In this document: piece after piece, positions 38,870-47,914 of the stretch
How the letters are laid out: each line of letters opens with the position of its first letter
How positions within the stretch are numbered: position 1 is the first letter of the stretch
NCBI RefSeq assembly: GCF_006149045.1
Contig: NZ_VBSN01000027.1
Span: 620,001 to 684,000 of the forward strand
Reading direction: 5' to 3'
Length of the DNA: 64,000 nt
DNA from: Dyadobacter flavalbus
GTDB taxonomy: Bacteria; Bacteroidota; Bacteroidia; Cytophagales; Spirosomataceae
Notes under the pieces: model-generated
Seen by the model: only the letters and a program-made list of their open reading frames with translations
Told to the model about the DNA's origin: nothing
Databases searched by the model: none
Translations under genes and position numbers: made by a program

Positions 38870-39763
38870 TTAGGAAGCTTCATTCTGCTTATTGATGACA
38901 TCGATATATGTCCTTAACTCTTTGGCTCTTTCAGGGCCGACATCCGGAAATGACATATCCATTTTTTTGAGTTCTTCCACAATAATTTTGGCAACTGTCA
39001 GGCGCATGTTCTTTTTGTCATCTGCCGGAATTACAAACCATGGCGCCTTCTTTGTAGCCGTCTGGTTGATACAGTCTTCATAAGCCTGCATATATTCATC
39101 CCATTTATCACGGATTTTCACATCCTGTTCTTCGAATTTCCAGTTTTTGGAAGGGTCCTCAATTCTTTCAATCAGTCGTTCGGCCTGTTCTTCCTTCGAA
39201 ACATTCAGAAAGAACTTGATGACCCGGATGCCGTTTCTATAAAGGTATTTTTCAAGGTTCCGTATATCAGAGTATCTGTTTTTAAAAACCTTTTCAAGAT
39301 CGTCGGTAAGTTCGGCCGGAAGCCTTTGCGCATTCCGAAGGATATCCGGTTCTACTTTAACAACCAGTACTTCTTCATAATAGCTGCGGTTGAATATGGT
39401 TATTGTACCTCGCTGCGGCATCACAAGATTGGTTCTCCATAAGAAATCATGGCTGAGTTCCGTTTCGGTCGGACGCTTAAAAGAATGGATTTTAATTCCG
39501 ACCGGATTTACGCCGGATATTACATTTTTGATCGTTCCGTCCTTACCGGATGCATCCATCGCCTGAAAAATGACCAGCAAACCGTAGCGGTTATGTGCAT
39601 ACATCATACTTTGCAGCTCATCCATTTCTTTTGCCGATTCAATCTGCATTTCTTCGTACTCTTCCCTGTTGTCGTAAAGATCCTTGAACCTTGTTTTGGC
39701 TTTCTTAATGTCGAATTTTTTTGTTCCGTCAATCCGGTACTCGTCTATATCAAAATGGGCCAT
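38870..39763 (-). CDS. Polyphosphate kinase 2 family protein
   Basis: 297 residues. PPK2 enzymes phosphorylate nucleotides using inorganic polyphosphate. The P-loop is in FQAMDASGKDGTIKNV and the Walker B/lid region is in NRSYYEEVLVVKVEP and FFLNVSKEEQAERL; all are intact. The single-domain length points to a class I or III enzyme; preference for AMP or ADP cannot be read by eye. It follows rdgB by 30 bases on the minus strand, so two enzymes of nucleotide handling may be cotranscribed. Confidence 0.9.
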   Translation of the reverse strand: MAHFDIDEYRIDGTKKFDIKKAKTRFKDLYDNREEYEEMQIESAKEMDELQSMMYAHNRYGLLVIFQAMDASGKDGTIKNVISGVNPVGIKIHSFKRPTETELSHDFLWRTNLVMPQRGTITIFNRSYYEEVLVVKVEPDILRNAQRLPAELTDDLEKVFKNRYSDIRNLEKYLYRNGIRVIKFFLNVSKEEQAERLIERIEDPSKNWKFEEQDVKIRDKWDEYMQAYEDCINQTATKKAPWFVIPADDKKNMRLTVAKIIVEELKKMDMSFPDVGPERAKELRTYIDVINKQNEAS

Positions 39764-39793
39764 AGTTTGTTTGTTTAATGATGTAAATTTTGC

Positions 39794-40372
39794 CTAACGG
39801 ACTTGCATCAAAAAGCCTACCAGTTTTGAAAATGCAAGTCCTCTGTGGCTCAATGCCGACTTTTCCTGCATACTCATTTCTGCAAAAGTCCGGTCAAAAC
39901 CATCCGGAACAAAAATGGGATCATACCCGAAACCGTTTGTGCCCCGCCTTTCAGAAATAATCCGGCCGTTTACAACGCCTTCAAACTGATGATAAACGCC
40001 GTCCAGCACAAGTGTAATTACCGTAACAAACCTGGATGCGCGGTTATCATTATGATGAAGTTTTTCAATCAGTAGATCCATATTGTCATCGGCATTCCGC
40101 TGAGGTCCGGCATAGCGGGCAGATTTTACACCCGGTTCTCCGTTCAGTGCAGCAACTTCCAGCCCGGAATCATCCGCAAAGCAACTGATACCAAAGTTTT
40201 TCCAGACAAACTCGGCTTTGGCTTTTGAATTTTCAGCAATGGTTTCATAGGGTTCGGGAATATCCGTATTGCAGCCGATTTCGGATAAAGTTACCAGTTC
40301 GAACTGATTGCCGAGTAAAGCCTGTATTTCTTCAAGTTTATGAAGGTTATTTGTCGCAAAGCAGAGTTTCAT
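39794..40372 (-). CDS. rdgB: Non-canonical purine NTP pyrophosphatase (RdgB/HAM1)
   Basis: 192 residues. Hydrolyses ITP, dITP and XTP to monophosphates, keeping them out of DNA and RNA. Motifs: CFATNNLHKLEEI at the start, FADDSGLEV (metal binding), GVKSARYAG, NGFGYDPIFVP and SHRGLAF at the end. Length is typical. A terminator separates it from the FKBP gene upstream, so it begins a new unit with PPK2. Confidence 0.94.
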   Translation of the reverse strand: MKLCFATNNLHKLEEIQALLGNQFELVTLSEIGCNTDIPEPYETIAENSKAKAEFVWKNFGISCFADDSGLEVAALNGEPGVKSARYAGPQRNADDNMDLLIEKLHHNDNRASRFVTVITLVLDGVYHQFEGVVNGRIISERRGTNGFGYDPIFVPDGFDRTFAEMSMQEKSALSHRGLAFSKLVGFLMQVR

Positions 40373-40397
40373 ATCTTTTTATCAAAATGTTTTACAC

Positions 40398-40427
40398 AAA
40401 AAAACGGCTGCTTTTGTGAAGCAGCCG
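40398..40427 (-). terminator. Terminator of the FKBP lipoprotein gene
   Basis: CGGCTGCTT (40405-40413) pairs with AAGCAGCCG (40419-40427), and on the minus strand a run of seven T follows (the A run at 40398-40404). Confidence 0.88.
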
Positions 40428-40452
40428 CATAAAGTAATATTTTTAATCCGTA

Positions 40453-41361
40453 TTATTTTGCGGGAGGAGCAATTTGCGGTCCGGCAGCAGGCGTAGCTGG
40501 TCCTTTGCTGAAATCGATCAGTTCCATTTCAAACTGCAATACAGAATTGCCCGGAATCGGTCCGTAAGCCTCAGGTCCGTAAGCAAGCCCAGAAGGAATG
40601 ATCAGTAATCCTTTTTCTCCTTTTTTCATCAGCATAATGCCTTCTTCCCATCCAGGAATAACCATTCCGGCACCAATCTGCAGGTCAAGCGGTTTTCCCT
40701 GGTTTTTTGAGCTGTCAAATTCTTTTCCATCCAGAAATTTGCCTGTATAATGAACTTTGACGTTATCGCCGGCCACAGGGCTTGGGCCGGAACCTTCAAC
40801 CTGAGGGATATAGTACAAACCGGAGGCCGTTTTGCGTGCTTTTGCTTTCAGATTGTTTTTGGCAAGATAATCTTCAATTACTTTGGCATCAACTCCTTTT
40901 TGCTTGCCGCTGGCTTCCGACTGCTGTTTCTGGAATTCTTCGGAAGTAAGTACGCTCAGAACTTTTACTGTAAAGCTGAGTTCAGATCCTTTTTTGATCA
41001 TCGGCGGCATCGGCTGCATCATTTTTGCAAACAAGGTATCCGCATTGATCAGGAATTTGGCGCTGTCTCCGGCAGATAACATGGCCAGTCCTTCTTCAAA
41101 GCTGCCTTTGAACGGCGGTGCCTGTAAAACCATTTTTACTGGATTGCCTTCTTTATATGTATCGCGGAGTGTGGAATCGCTTCCATTTTTCAAAACCAGA
41201 TGGAACGACATGATATCTCCCAGCTTCGCTTTTCTTGAATCATCTTCGTGTTCAAAAACCTGATATTTAAGGCCGTTTTCAGTAACCTGCGTACGATATT
41301 TGTTGCAAGCGGCTGCGAGAATAGTTATGCCCATCGCATAACCGATTGTTTTAAGATTCAT
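40453..41361 (-). CDS. FKBP-type peptidyl-prolyl isomerase, lipoprotein
   Basis: 302 residues. Lipoprotein signal with the lipobox LAAAC (Cys19). Two FKBP-like halves: the first (about 25-140) is divergent, with GDIMSFHLVLKNGSD; the second (about 185-285) is canonical, with NVKVHYTGKFLDGKEFDSS, VIPGWEEGIMLMKKGEKG and IPGNSVLQFEMELIDF. A Pro/Ala-rich tail ends the protein. Probably folds outer membrane or exported proteins in the periplasm. Related lipoproteins include GldI of gliding bacteria; equivalence is not established here. It follows the DHH gene by 53 bases. Confidence 0.9.
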   Translation of the reverse strand: MNLKTIGYAMGITILAAACNKYRTQVTENGLKYQVFEHEDDSRKAKLGDIMSFHLVLKNGSDSTLRDTYKEGNPVKMVLQAPPFKGSFEEGLAMLSAGDSAKFLINADTLFAKMMQPMPPMIKKGSELSFTVKVLSVLTSEEFQKQQSEASGKQKGVDAKVIEDYLAKNNLKAKARKTASGLYYIPQVEGSGPSPVAGDNVKVHYTGKFLDGKEFDSSKNQGKPLDLQIGAGMVIPGWEEGIMLMKKGEKGLLIIPSGLAYGPEAYGPIPGNSVLQFEMELIDFSKGPATPAAGPQIAPPAK

Positions 41362-41414
41362 TGGATTGTGTTAATTAAAAAATATAGGTTAGATTTTGAA
41401 GTTATAATATAAGT

Positions 41415-42449
41415 TTAGTCAACGTTTAAAAGAGCTTCCTGGTATAAAGGCAGAATATTTAAAAAAGTTGCAACCGTTTCATTTACTGTTTGTTCCGATC
41501 TTCCGCCCGAGGCATTTTTATGCCCGCCGCCGTTGAAATAACTGCTTGCAAGATCTCTTACCGAGAATGTCCCGACCGAACGGAATGAAATTTTCACTTC
41601 TCCTTTTCTTTCAATAAACATGGCGGACATGACAACATTTTCAACCTGCAGTCCGTAATTTACAATTCCCTCGGTTTCGCCGGTACTCGAATTGAACCTT
41701 TGCAGTTCCGATTCGGTCAGGACCATGTATGCAGTCCGGTACTCAGGAAGCACAACAAGCTTTTGAGAAAGTACATAACCCAGAAACTGAAGACGGGAAA
41801 GCGGCGCATTGTCATAAATCAGCCTGTGAACACGGCTGGAATCAAAACCCGTAAGCATCAGATCAGCAACCGCCAGATGAACTTGCGGGGTTACATTTCC
41901 ATGCCGGAACGAGCCGGTATCCGTCATAATGCCTGCATACAGGCATTCTGCCATCGGAATATCAAAAATCACATCAGCCGGCTTGTTGCCTTCCAGTTCT
42001 TTAATCAGCGCATATACAAGCTGTGCAGTTGCCGCCGCCGTTGTATCCCAGAACATCCATTTGGCAAATTGCTCCGGTTCCAGGTGATGATCAATCATCA
42101 TTTTGGGCGCAGCAGCTTCCTGAACGACTTTTCCAAGATCTTTGAGACGCGAAAGGGCAGAAAAATCAAGGCAGCAGATCAGCGTCGCCTCTTCAATTCT
42201 TCTTTTGCATTTCACCTGATCGCCGGCCTTTTCGTAAACAAGCACATTTTCAATACCGGAAAGCCAGCGCAGATTGGCCGTGTACTCGGTCGGACTGATA
42301 ACCGTTACATAGTGACCTTTTTTGATTAAATAACTTGCCCAGCCCAACGAAGAACCCAATGCATCTGCATCCGGATCACGATGCGTCGTAATTATGATTT
42401 TTTGGGGAAGGGATAAAAAAGAGCTTAACTCCTTAAAGGCTTGATTCAC
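41415..42449 (-). CDS. DHH/DHHA1 phosphoesterase (NrnA-like)
   Basis: 344 residues. The DHH domain has THRDPDADALGSSLGW, MIDHHLEPE and GIMTDTGSFRHGN (metal ligands); the C-terminal DHHA1 domain has FNGGGHKNASGG. This is the pattern of NrnA, which degrades nano-RNA oligonucleotides and dephosphorylates pAp; related family members cleave cyclic dinucleotides but usually carry extra domains. First gene of a two-gene unit with the FKBP lipoprotein. Confidence 0.9.
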   Translation of the reverse strand: MNQAFKELSSFLSLPQKIIITTHRDPDADALGSSLGWASYLIKKGHYVTVISPTEYTANLRWLSGIENVLVYEKAGDQVKCKRRIEEATLICCLDFSALSRLKDLGKVVQEAAAPKMMIDHHLEPEQFAKWMFWDTTAAATAQLVYALIKELEGNKPADVIFDIPMAECLYAGIMTDTGSFRHGNVTPQVHLAVADLMLTGFDSSRVHRLIYDNAPLSRLQFLGYVLSQKLVVLPEYRTAYMVLTESELQRFNSSTGETEGIVNYGLQVENVVMSAMFIERKGEVKISFRSVGTFSVRDLASSYFNGGGHKNASGGRSEQTVNETVATFLNILPLYQEALLNVD

Positions 42450-42494
42450 AATTATTTAATTCAAAAGGAGAATTTATTGTTTTCATTGAGATCC

Positions 42495-42502
42495 CAAAAT
42501 TA
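42495..42502 (-). promoter_or_regulatory. -7 box of the DHH phosphoesterase gene
   Basis: TAATTTTG on the minus strand, 45 bases upstream of the start. A TTG lies about 21 bases further upstream. Confidence 0.5.
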
Positions 42503-42616
42503 ATAAAACTGTTGGGATTTGCTCAATGTTAAACACTAAAGGCTGGTTATCAGTATATGTTTTATACCGCAGAACGGTTAGTAATGAAAGGATCGGGAAT
42601 ATAAATTGAAAAATTG

Positions 42617-42624
42617 TAGTTTTG
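42617..42624 (+). promoter_or_regulatory. -7 box of ndk
   Basis: TAGTTTTG, an exact TAnnTTTG, followed by CATCC, 26 bases before the ndk ATG; the leader is about 20 bases. No -33 box is seen. Confidence 0.6.
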
Positions 42625-42650
42625 CATCCAAAATAAATTTAGCAGATCTT

Positions 42651-43070
42651 ATGCCGACAAATAAAACTTTTACCATGATTAAGCCGGATGCCGTTCTTGA
42701 CGGTCATACGGGTTCTATTATTAAAATGATCGAGGCAGCCGGGTTCCGTGTTGTTGCTCTGAAGAAAACACAGCTTACGCCGGAACTTGCCGGGAAGTTT
42801 TATGAAGTGCATAAAGAACGTCCTTTTTACAACAATTTATGCAAGTATATGTCTTCCGGGCCGATCATTCCGATTATTCTGGAAAAAGAAAATGCGGTTG
42901 CTGATTTCCGTACGCTGATCGGCGCTACAAATCCTGCCAATGCAGAGGAAGGCACAATCCGTAAACTGTATGCAAAGTCTATGGAAGCCAATGCCATTCA
43001 CGGTTCGGATTCAGACGAAAATGCTGAAATTGAAGGGAATTTCTTTTTTGCCCGTACCGAGCAATTCTGA
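42651..43070 (+). CDS. ndk: Nucleoside diphosphate kinase
   Basis: 139 residues from the ATG at 42651 ([15 protein letters not shown]). An in-frame ATG is not available upstream without overrunning the promoter, so the longer frame is rejected. Transfers phosphate from ATP to nucleoside diphosphates through the catalytic His117 in [15 protein letters not shown], which is intact. Monocistronic, with a short leader and a strong bidirectional terminator. Confidence 0.96.
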   Translation: MPTNKTFTMIKPDAVLDGHTGSIIKMIEAAGFRVVALKKTQLTPELAGKFYEVHKERPFYNNLCKYMSSGPIIPIILEKENAVADFRTLIGATNPANAEEGTIRKLYAKSMEANAIHGSDSDENAEIEGNFFFARTEQF

Positions 43071-43083
43071 TTTTCAAACATAT

Positions 43084-43122
43084 AAAAGAGGGCCGGACTG
43101 ATTTTCAGTCCGGCCCTCTTTT
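43084..43122. terminator. Bidirectional terminator between ndk and the fasciclin gene
   Basis: Perfect 17-bp stem (AAAAGAGGGCCGGACTG with its complement at 43106-43122) and a 5-base loop. The stop codon of the minus-strand fasciclin gene (43122-43124) touches the stem. Confidence 0.93.
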
Positions 43123-43634
43123 TAATATCTGACCACAACGCTGTCTATAACATGGATGATGCCATTGGCTGCATTCACATTTCTGATTATAATATCCGAT
43201 TTGTTGACGGAAAGCGTGCTGTCCATTCGGGTAATTGACAATGTATTTTTATTCAGTGAAACCTGAGAGCCGGGCGTAAGCTGTGAAAAGCTGAGCCTTT
43301 GTTTGGGTATGATATGGCTTTTGAGAAATGAACGTACGGAATCTTTCGGCAACCCGGTCACTGCATCCGAACTGAAAATGCCGGCCTTTCCGAATGAATT
43401 GTTATTTGGCGCGAAAACCGTTAATTCGTCCGTCCTCAAAGCGTCGCTCATTTCTGCATAAAGCATAATATCCCGCAGAATACTGAACTGCTCGTTTTCC
43501 AGAATAACATCGGTAATTGTTTTGGGTTTTATTCTGTCGTCGTCACCTTCTTTGCAGGAAAAAACAGCTCCTGAAAACAGGACAGCAATTAAAAAAAATG
43601 TCAGATAACGCTCTATGCAATGGTTTTTTTTCAT
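43122..43634 (-). CDS. Fasciclin domain lipoprotein
   Basis: 170 residues. Lipoprotein signal ending in the lipobox VFSC, then one FAS1 domain with the conserved LTVFAPNNNSFGK in the first half and NAANGIIHVIDSVVV at the end. FAS1 domains mediate cell-surface adhesion and matrix contacts in many organisms; the specific role here is unknown. Convergent with ndk. Confidence 0.88.
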   Translation of the reverse strand: MKKNHCIERYLTFFLIAVLFSGAVFSCKEGDDDRIKPKTITDVILENEQFSILRDIMLYAEMSDALRTDELTVFAPNNNSFGKAGIFSSDAVTGLPKDSVRSFLKSHIIPKQRLSFSQLTPGSQVSLNKNTLSITRMDSTLSVNKSDIIIRNVNAANGIIHVIDSVVVRY

Positions 43635-43729
43635 AGCTTTCCAATTGATAAATTTCTGTAAATCTAATGGAAAATGTATCCTGGCAGAATTTCTGACCTG
43701 AATTTTTTAATCCTAATCCCAAAAATGTT

Positions 43730-44365
43730 ATGTTGAAATTAAGGCAATTGGTTGTCGTTTGTGCTTCCATTTTATTCATCAATTCGGCTTTTCTTGCCGT
43801 CAGGGAACCAGCAGCCGGGCCGGAAAAAAAACCGGTAAAACTCTTTAACGGAAAAGACCTGAAAGGCTGGAAAATCAACGGTACCGAAAAATGGTACGTG
43901 AAAGACGGTGAACTGGTTTGTGAGAGCGGCCCGGATAAAAAATACGGTTATCTGACTACCGAAAAGTTTTATAAGAACTTTGACCTTTCCCTGAAATTCC
44001 TGCAGGAAGCGAACGGTAACAGCGGCGTATTTTTCAGATCGACCGTGGACGGCACGAAGGTTTCAGGATGGCAAGTGGAAGTTGCGCCGCCAAACCACGA
44101 TACCGGCGGTGTTTACGAATCGTACGGACGCGAATGGCTTGTAAAAATTCCGGATGAAAAAGAAGGGTTTCTGAAAATGGGCGAATGGAATACCTTACGT
44201 ATCCGCGTGAACGGCGACAAAGTACAGACCTGGCTGAACGGAAATGAAATGGTTGATTTCAATGACGAAAAAATCGGTGCTGCCAACGGTTCCATTGCAT
44301 TGCAGATTCATGACGGAGGCGGAATAAAAGTACGCTGGAAAGACATTATGGTCGAAGAACTATAA
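43730..44365 (+). CDS. DUF1080 / 3-keto-disaccharide hydrolase-like protein
   Basis: 211 residues. An N-terminal hydrophobic signal (LVVVCASILFINSAFLAV) is followed by a lectin-like jelly-roll domain: KLFNGKDLKGWKING, GNSGVFFRSTVDG and QIHDGGGIKVRWKDIMVEE. This is DUF1080, now called 3-keto-disaccharide hydrolase domain because some members cleave 3-keto-glycosides. Such proteins are abundant in Bacteroidota and probably act on sugars in the periplasm. No sugar genes lie beside it. Confidence 0.87.
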   Translation: MLKLRQLVVVCASILFINSAFLAVREPAAGPEKKPVKLFNGKDLKGWKINGTEKWYVKDGELVCESGPDKKYGYLTTEKFYKNFDLSLKFLQEANGNSGVFFRSTVDGTKVSGWQVEVAPPNHDTGGVYESYGREWLVKIPDEKEGFLKMGEWNTLRIRVNGDKVQTWLNGNEMVDFNDEKIGAANGSIALQIHDGGGIKVRWKDIMVEEL

Positions 44366-44629
44366 AAAAGCATACACTTTCACTCCGAAAGAAAACAGGT
44401 TCATTCCGGTGAAACCTGCAGTTCGTCGGAAATGATTTCGCTGCGGGCTTCATAGCTGATAGATTTGTGTTAAAAAAGCACATATGCTGTCAGTTATGAA
44501 GCCTTTTTGTTTTTAAATCCTGTCAAATCCGTAAAAAATAACAATAAGATACTTTCCTGAATGTGTCTTTATCAAGAACCGAAATGAGCCCGGATGCAAT
44601 GTTGATCAGTAACGCTTTATCAGTATAAA

Positions 44630-46057
44630 ATGGAGGACAAGGGAACAAAGCGGTTGCGTATGAAGGCTTCCTCACTGGACGGACGGGATTTCAGCAATAT
44701 GGATCTGGAAAATGCAGATTTCAGTTTTTCCAGTTTAAAGGATATCAACTTCGATGGCGCCAATCTCAGAAATGCCAAACTTCGTTTTTCAGCGCTGGAC
44801 CGGGCTACGTTCAGGAATACGGATCTCAGAAACGCAGACCTGAGTTTCAGCAGTTTGTCGGATGTGGATTTATCGGAAGCCATGGTGGAAGGAGCGAATT
44901 TCAGTTTTACTTCGCATCAGAAATCTTTGAACAAGCTGGATTTCAATCTGATCGGAGCCATACAGAATCAGGGCTGGATCGGAACGCTGATCGCCATTGT
45001 GCTGGGTGCAATCATATTGTACGGGATCAATGCCATTGCCTTTTTCACCGCGGAAATTTACTATACGCACGAACCGGTAAGGATCAAGTTATACCAGTAC
45101 CTCGTTTCGCAGAATATCATAGCCGGTGTTTTTACGATTTTGTTTACCCAGCAATTCACCATGTGGCTGGATATGCTCCTCGACAAGGTTTACATCAAGC
45201 ACTTGCTACTTTCCCTTGCCATTCTGATCCTGAATAATGCGCTGAGTATTGCAATCTACTTCTTTTTTGGCATCAATATCGTTCGTAAGTACAGGATTAT
45301 GTACCCGAGCGAAGCCGCTCAAAATGCACCTTGGTACTGGTATATGTGGGGCGCCATTATCGTTGCCAATACATTTTATTATTTCAGCCGGGCCGGAAAG
45401 CAGATTTCGAGGAAAATTTCCGATCAGGAATATCAGCTGCTGAATCTCGAAAAACTAAAAACCCGCGCGGAACTCGATGCATTGCAGGCGAGGATCAATC
45501 CGCACTTTCTGTACAATTCATTGAACAGCATTGCAAGCCTTGTGCATGATGATCCGGACAGGGCCGAGGAAATGACTTTACTGCTTTCCAGGCTTTTCAG
45601 ATACACAACGGGCCGCAAGACGAACGATTATTTCGATACCATAGAAAATGAACTGGAAATGGTGGATACTTATCTGAAAGTGGAAAAGGTAAGGTTTGGC
45701 GACAGGTTAAAGTTCAATGTGGAAGTAACGGTTGCAGCGCTGAAAGTTTTACAGGTTCCAAAGTTTATCCTGCAGCCCATTGTCGAAAATGCAATCAAGC
45801 ACGGCATTTCGAAAATGGCCGAGCAGGGAAATATTGTTGTAAAGATTTACGAAAAAGATAATTGGCTGCATCTTTGCGTCAGTGATAACGGGCCGGCATT
45901 TCCGGAAAATATGGGAGCCGGTTACGGAATCAAAAGCATTCAGGACAAGCTGAAACTGCTTTATGGTGAAAATGCCAGGCTCGAACTGCACAATGATCCC
46001 TGCAAATCCGTCAATATTTCCATCCTGAAAACTGCAATCGACACTTCCCTGAACTGA
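44630..46057 (+). CDS. LytS-type histidine kinase with pentapeptide repeats
   Basis: 475 residues. Residues about 14-95 form a run of pentapeptide repeats (LENADFSFSSL, GANLRNAKLRF, NTDLRNADLSF), a right-handed beta-helix. Four membrane helices follow (about 115-265). The C-terminal part is a LytS/YehU-type kinase: RINPHFLYNSLNSIASLV with the phosphorylated His292, IVENAIKHG (N box) and GAGYGIKSIQDKL (G box). The repeats have no signal peptide before them, so they are probably cytoplasmic. The response regulator gene starts 2 bases after the stop. Fusing a pentapeptide solenoid to this kinase type is unusual; what it senses is unknown. Confidence 0.92.
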   Translation: MEDKGTKRLRMKASSLDGRDFSNMDLENADFSFSSLKDINFDGANLRNAKLRFSALDRATFRNTDLRNADLSFSSLSDVDLSEAMVEGANFSFTSHQKSLNKLDFNLIGAIQNQGWIGTLIAIVLGAIILYGINAIAFFTAEIYYTHEPVRIKLYQYLVSQNIIAGVFTILFTQQFTMWLDMLLDKVYIKHLLLSLAILILNNALSIAIYFFFGINIVRKYRIMYPSEAAQNAPWYWYMWGAIIVANTFYYFSRAGKQISRKISDQEYQLLNLEKLKTRAELDALQARINPHFLYNSLNSIASLVHDDPDRAEEMTLLLSRLFRYTTGRKTNDYFDTIENELEMVDTYLKVEKVRFGDRLKFNVEVTVAALKVLQVPKFILQPIVENAIKHGISKMAEQGNIVVKIYEKDNWLHLCVSDNGPAFPENMGAGYGIKSIQDKLKLLYGENARLELHNDPCKSVNISILKTAIDTSLN

Positions 46058-46059
46058 TC

Positions 46060-46842
46060 ATGAACTTTCCGTTAAAAACAATACTGATTGACGACGAACC
46101 GCTTGCGCTGAGCCGCCTGCGCAGATTACTGGAAAAACATGCAGACATTTTTTATATCGTATCGGAGGCAAGAAACGGAGCGGAAGGACTGATCGAGATC
46201 AACAGGTTTGATCCGGACATTATATTTCTGGATATTGAAATGCCGCTGCTGAACGGATTTGAAATGCTTTCCAAGCTGACCAAAATGCCTTTGGTCGTAT
46301 TTTCAACGGCTTACGATCAGTATGCAATCCGAGCTTTTGAAGAAAATTCCGTAGACTATCTGTTAAAACCGGTGGAAAATGAGCGGCTGATCAAAACCAT
46401 TGATAAAATAAGGAATATCATAAATGCCGGGATCAATGCAAACGGAAACGTGAATCCGTATTCTGAAAATCTGATCCGGTTACTGGAAGAAATGAAGCCC
46501 AAAAAAGAAATATTTTCACTGTCCGTAAAAACAGGAGACCGCATTCTGCTTATTCCGTTAACGGAAATCACGCATTTTGAAGCCGAAGAAAAATACGTTT
46601 TTCTCAATACGCTCGACGGACAGAAATATCTGCTGAATTACACGCTTACTTCGCTGGAAGAAAAACTGCCGCAGCATTACTTGCGCATCAGCCGGGCAGG
46701 AATCGTCAATTCACACCATATCAAGGAAATTCAAAAGCATTTTAACGGCAAGTTTATGGTTATTATGCGCGACCGCCGGGCATCCCAGCTCGCCAGCGGC
46801 AGTACTTACGGAGAAGTCATCCGTCATCTTCTTGATAATTAA
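46060..46842 (+). CDS. LytTR family response regulator
   Basis: 260 residues. Receiver domain (about 7-120) with DDEP at 11-14, the phosphoacceptor Asp58 in FLDIEMP, and the conserved Lys in YLLKPV. A linker leads to the LytTR DNA-binding domain (about 155-255) with FEAEEKYVFL and YLRISRAGIVN. It is the partner of the kinase 2 bases upstream. Targets are unknown; neighbouring genes suggest no specific regulon. Confidence 0.95.
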   Translation: MNFPLKTILIDDEPLALSRLRRLLEKHADIFYIVSEARNGAEGLIEINRFDPDIIFLDIEMPLLNGFEMLSKLTKMPLVVFSTAYDQYAIRAFEENSVDYLLKPVENERLIKTIDKIRNIINAGINANGNVNPYSENLIRLLEEMKPKKEIFSLSVKTGDRILLIPLTEITHFEAEEKYVFLNTLDGQKYLLNYTLTSLEEKLPQHYLRISRAGIVNSHHIKEIQKHFNGKFMVIMRDRRASQLASGSTYGEVIRHLLDN

Positions 46843-47155
46843 TTCGGTTACAGGATCTTCAGCATGAAAATAATGATTTTGATGCCGTAATACTTATTCC
46901 TAAATTGCGCCCTGATTTTAAATTCCATTATCATTTTAAGGTTAATCTACTGTTCGTCAGAAGGTTTAAGTTTATTCGGCGCACATTGATTTCTGGAATT
47001 TTCCTAAATTCCGTAACAAAATGGGTTCAGACTGCGTATCGGTGAGAGACAAAGTGATTCCTGAAATGCCATTGTGATAAAAATTCCTCAGAATTGGTAA
47101 AAGCCTGAAATATTGTTCAATTGTTTGTTAAAAAAGGTTAAAGAGGTCAGGAATA
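46843..47155 (+). other. Intergenic region before uppS
   Basis: 313 bases without a gene. A 7-bp hairpin GGAATTT-TCCT-AAATTCC lies at 46995-47012. I see neither a terminator for the response regulator nor an exact -7 box for uppS. Confidence 0.5.
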
Positions 47156-47908
47156 ATGAAGGAGCTCATTGATACGGGCAATCTGCCAAAGCACATCGCC
47201 GTTATCATGGACGGTAACGGAAGATGGGCCAAAAACCAGGGAGCAGCACGCATATTCGGCCATCGCAATGCGATCAAGGCCGTAAGAGAAGTAACGGAAG
47301 GTTGTGCAGAACTTGGAGTTTCATTTTTGACACTCTATGCGTTTTCTACCGAAAACTGGGCACGTCCCGAGTTTGAAGTAAGGGCTTTGATGGAGTTGCT
47401 GGTTCAGTCAATCCGAAACGAGCTTCCTACCATGCTCAAAAATAACGTGAAACTGGATACGATAGGAGATACCGAAAGTCTGCCGCGCAGTTGTCAGATA
47501 CAATTGAAAGAAGCAATTGACGCCACACAGCAGAATACCGGTCTCAACCTGATTCTTGCACTGGGTTACAGCGGTAAATGGGACATTACAAGAGCTGCGA
47601 AAAAGATTGCGGAGGATGTTCAGAAAGGAATCCTGCTACCTGAAGAAATCAATGAAGATGTTGTGGCTGCAAACCTTTCAACAAAAGAACGACCTGAAGT
47701 GGATCTGATGCTGCGTACCGGCGGCGACCACAGGATCAGCAATTTTCTTTTATGGCAGCTTGCTTACGCCGAACTGTATTTCTATGAAGATCTTTTCTGG
47801 CCCGACTTCAGACGTGAACACTTATATGAAGCAATTTTGTCCTACCAGAACAGAGAACGGCGTTTTGGAAAAACAGGTGAACAAATAAAGGAAAACAGTG
47901 CCAAGTAG
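47156..47908 (+). CDS. uppS: Isoprenyl transferase (UPP synthase)
   Basis: 250 residues. Makes undecaprenyl diphosphate, the lipid carrier for peptidoglycan and O-antigen, from farnesyl diphosphate and isopentenyl diphosphate. The catalytic Asp19 is in HIAVIMDGNGRWA; other motifs are TLYAFSTENWARP, DLMLRTGGDHRISNFLLWQ and YFYEDLFWPDF. AGAGGTCAGGAATA before the ATG is one of the few purine-rich ribosome-binding regions in the window. bamA starts 6 bases after the stop. Confidence 0.96.
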   Translation: MKELIDTGNLPKHIAVIMDGNGRWAKNQGAARIFGHRNAIKAVREVTEGCAELGVSFLTLYAFSTENWARPEFEVRALMELLVQSIRNELPTMLKNNVKLDTIGDTESLPRSCQIQLKEAIDATQQNTGLNLILALGYSGKWDITRAAKKIAEDVQKGILLPEEINEDVVAANLSTKERPEVDLMLRTGGDHRISNFLLWQLAYAELYFYEDLFWPDFRREHLYEAILSYQNRERRFGKTGEQIKENSAK

Positions 47909-47914
47909 AACAAT

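Noticed and set aside
41700..42329. 209-codon open frame on the plus strand
   Set aside because: Antisense to the DHH phosphoesterase gene, whose motifs are intact. A shadow frame.
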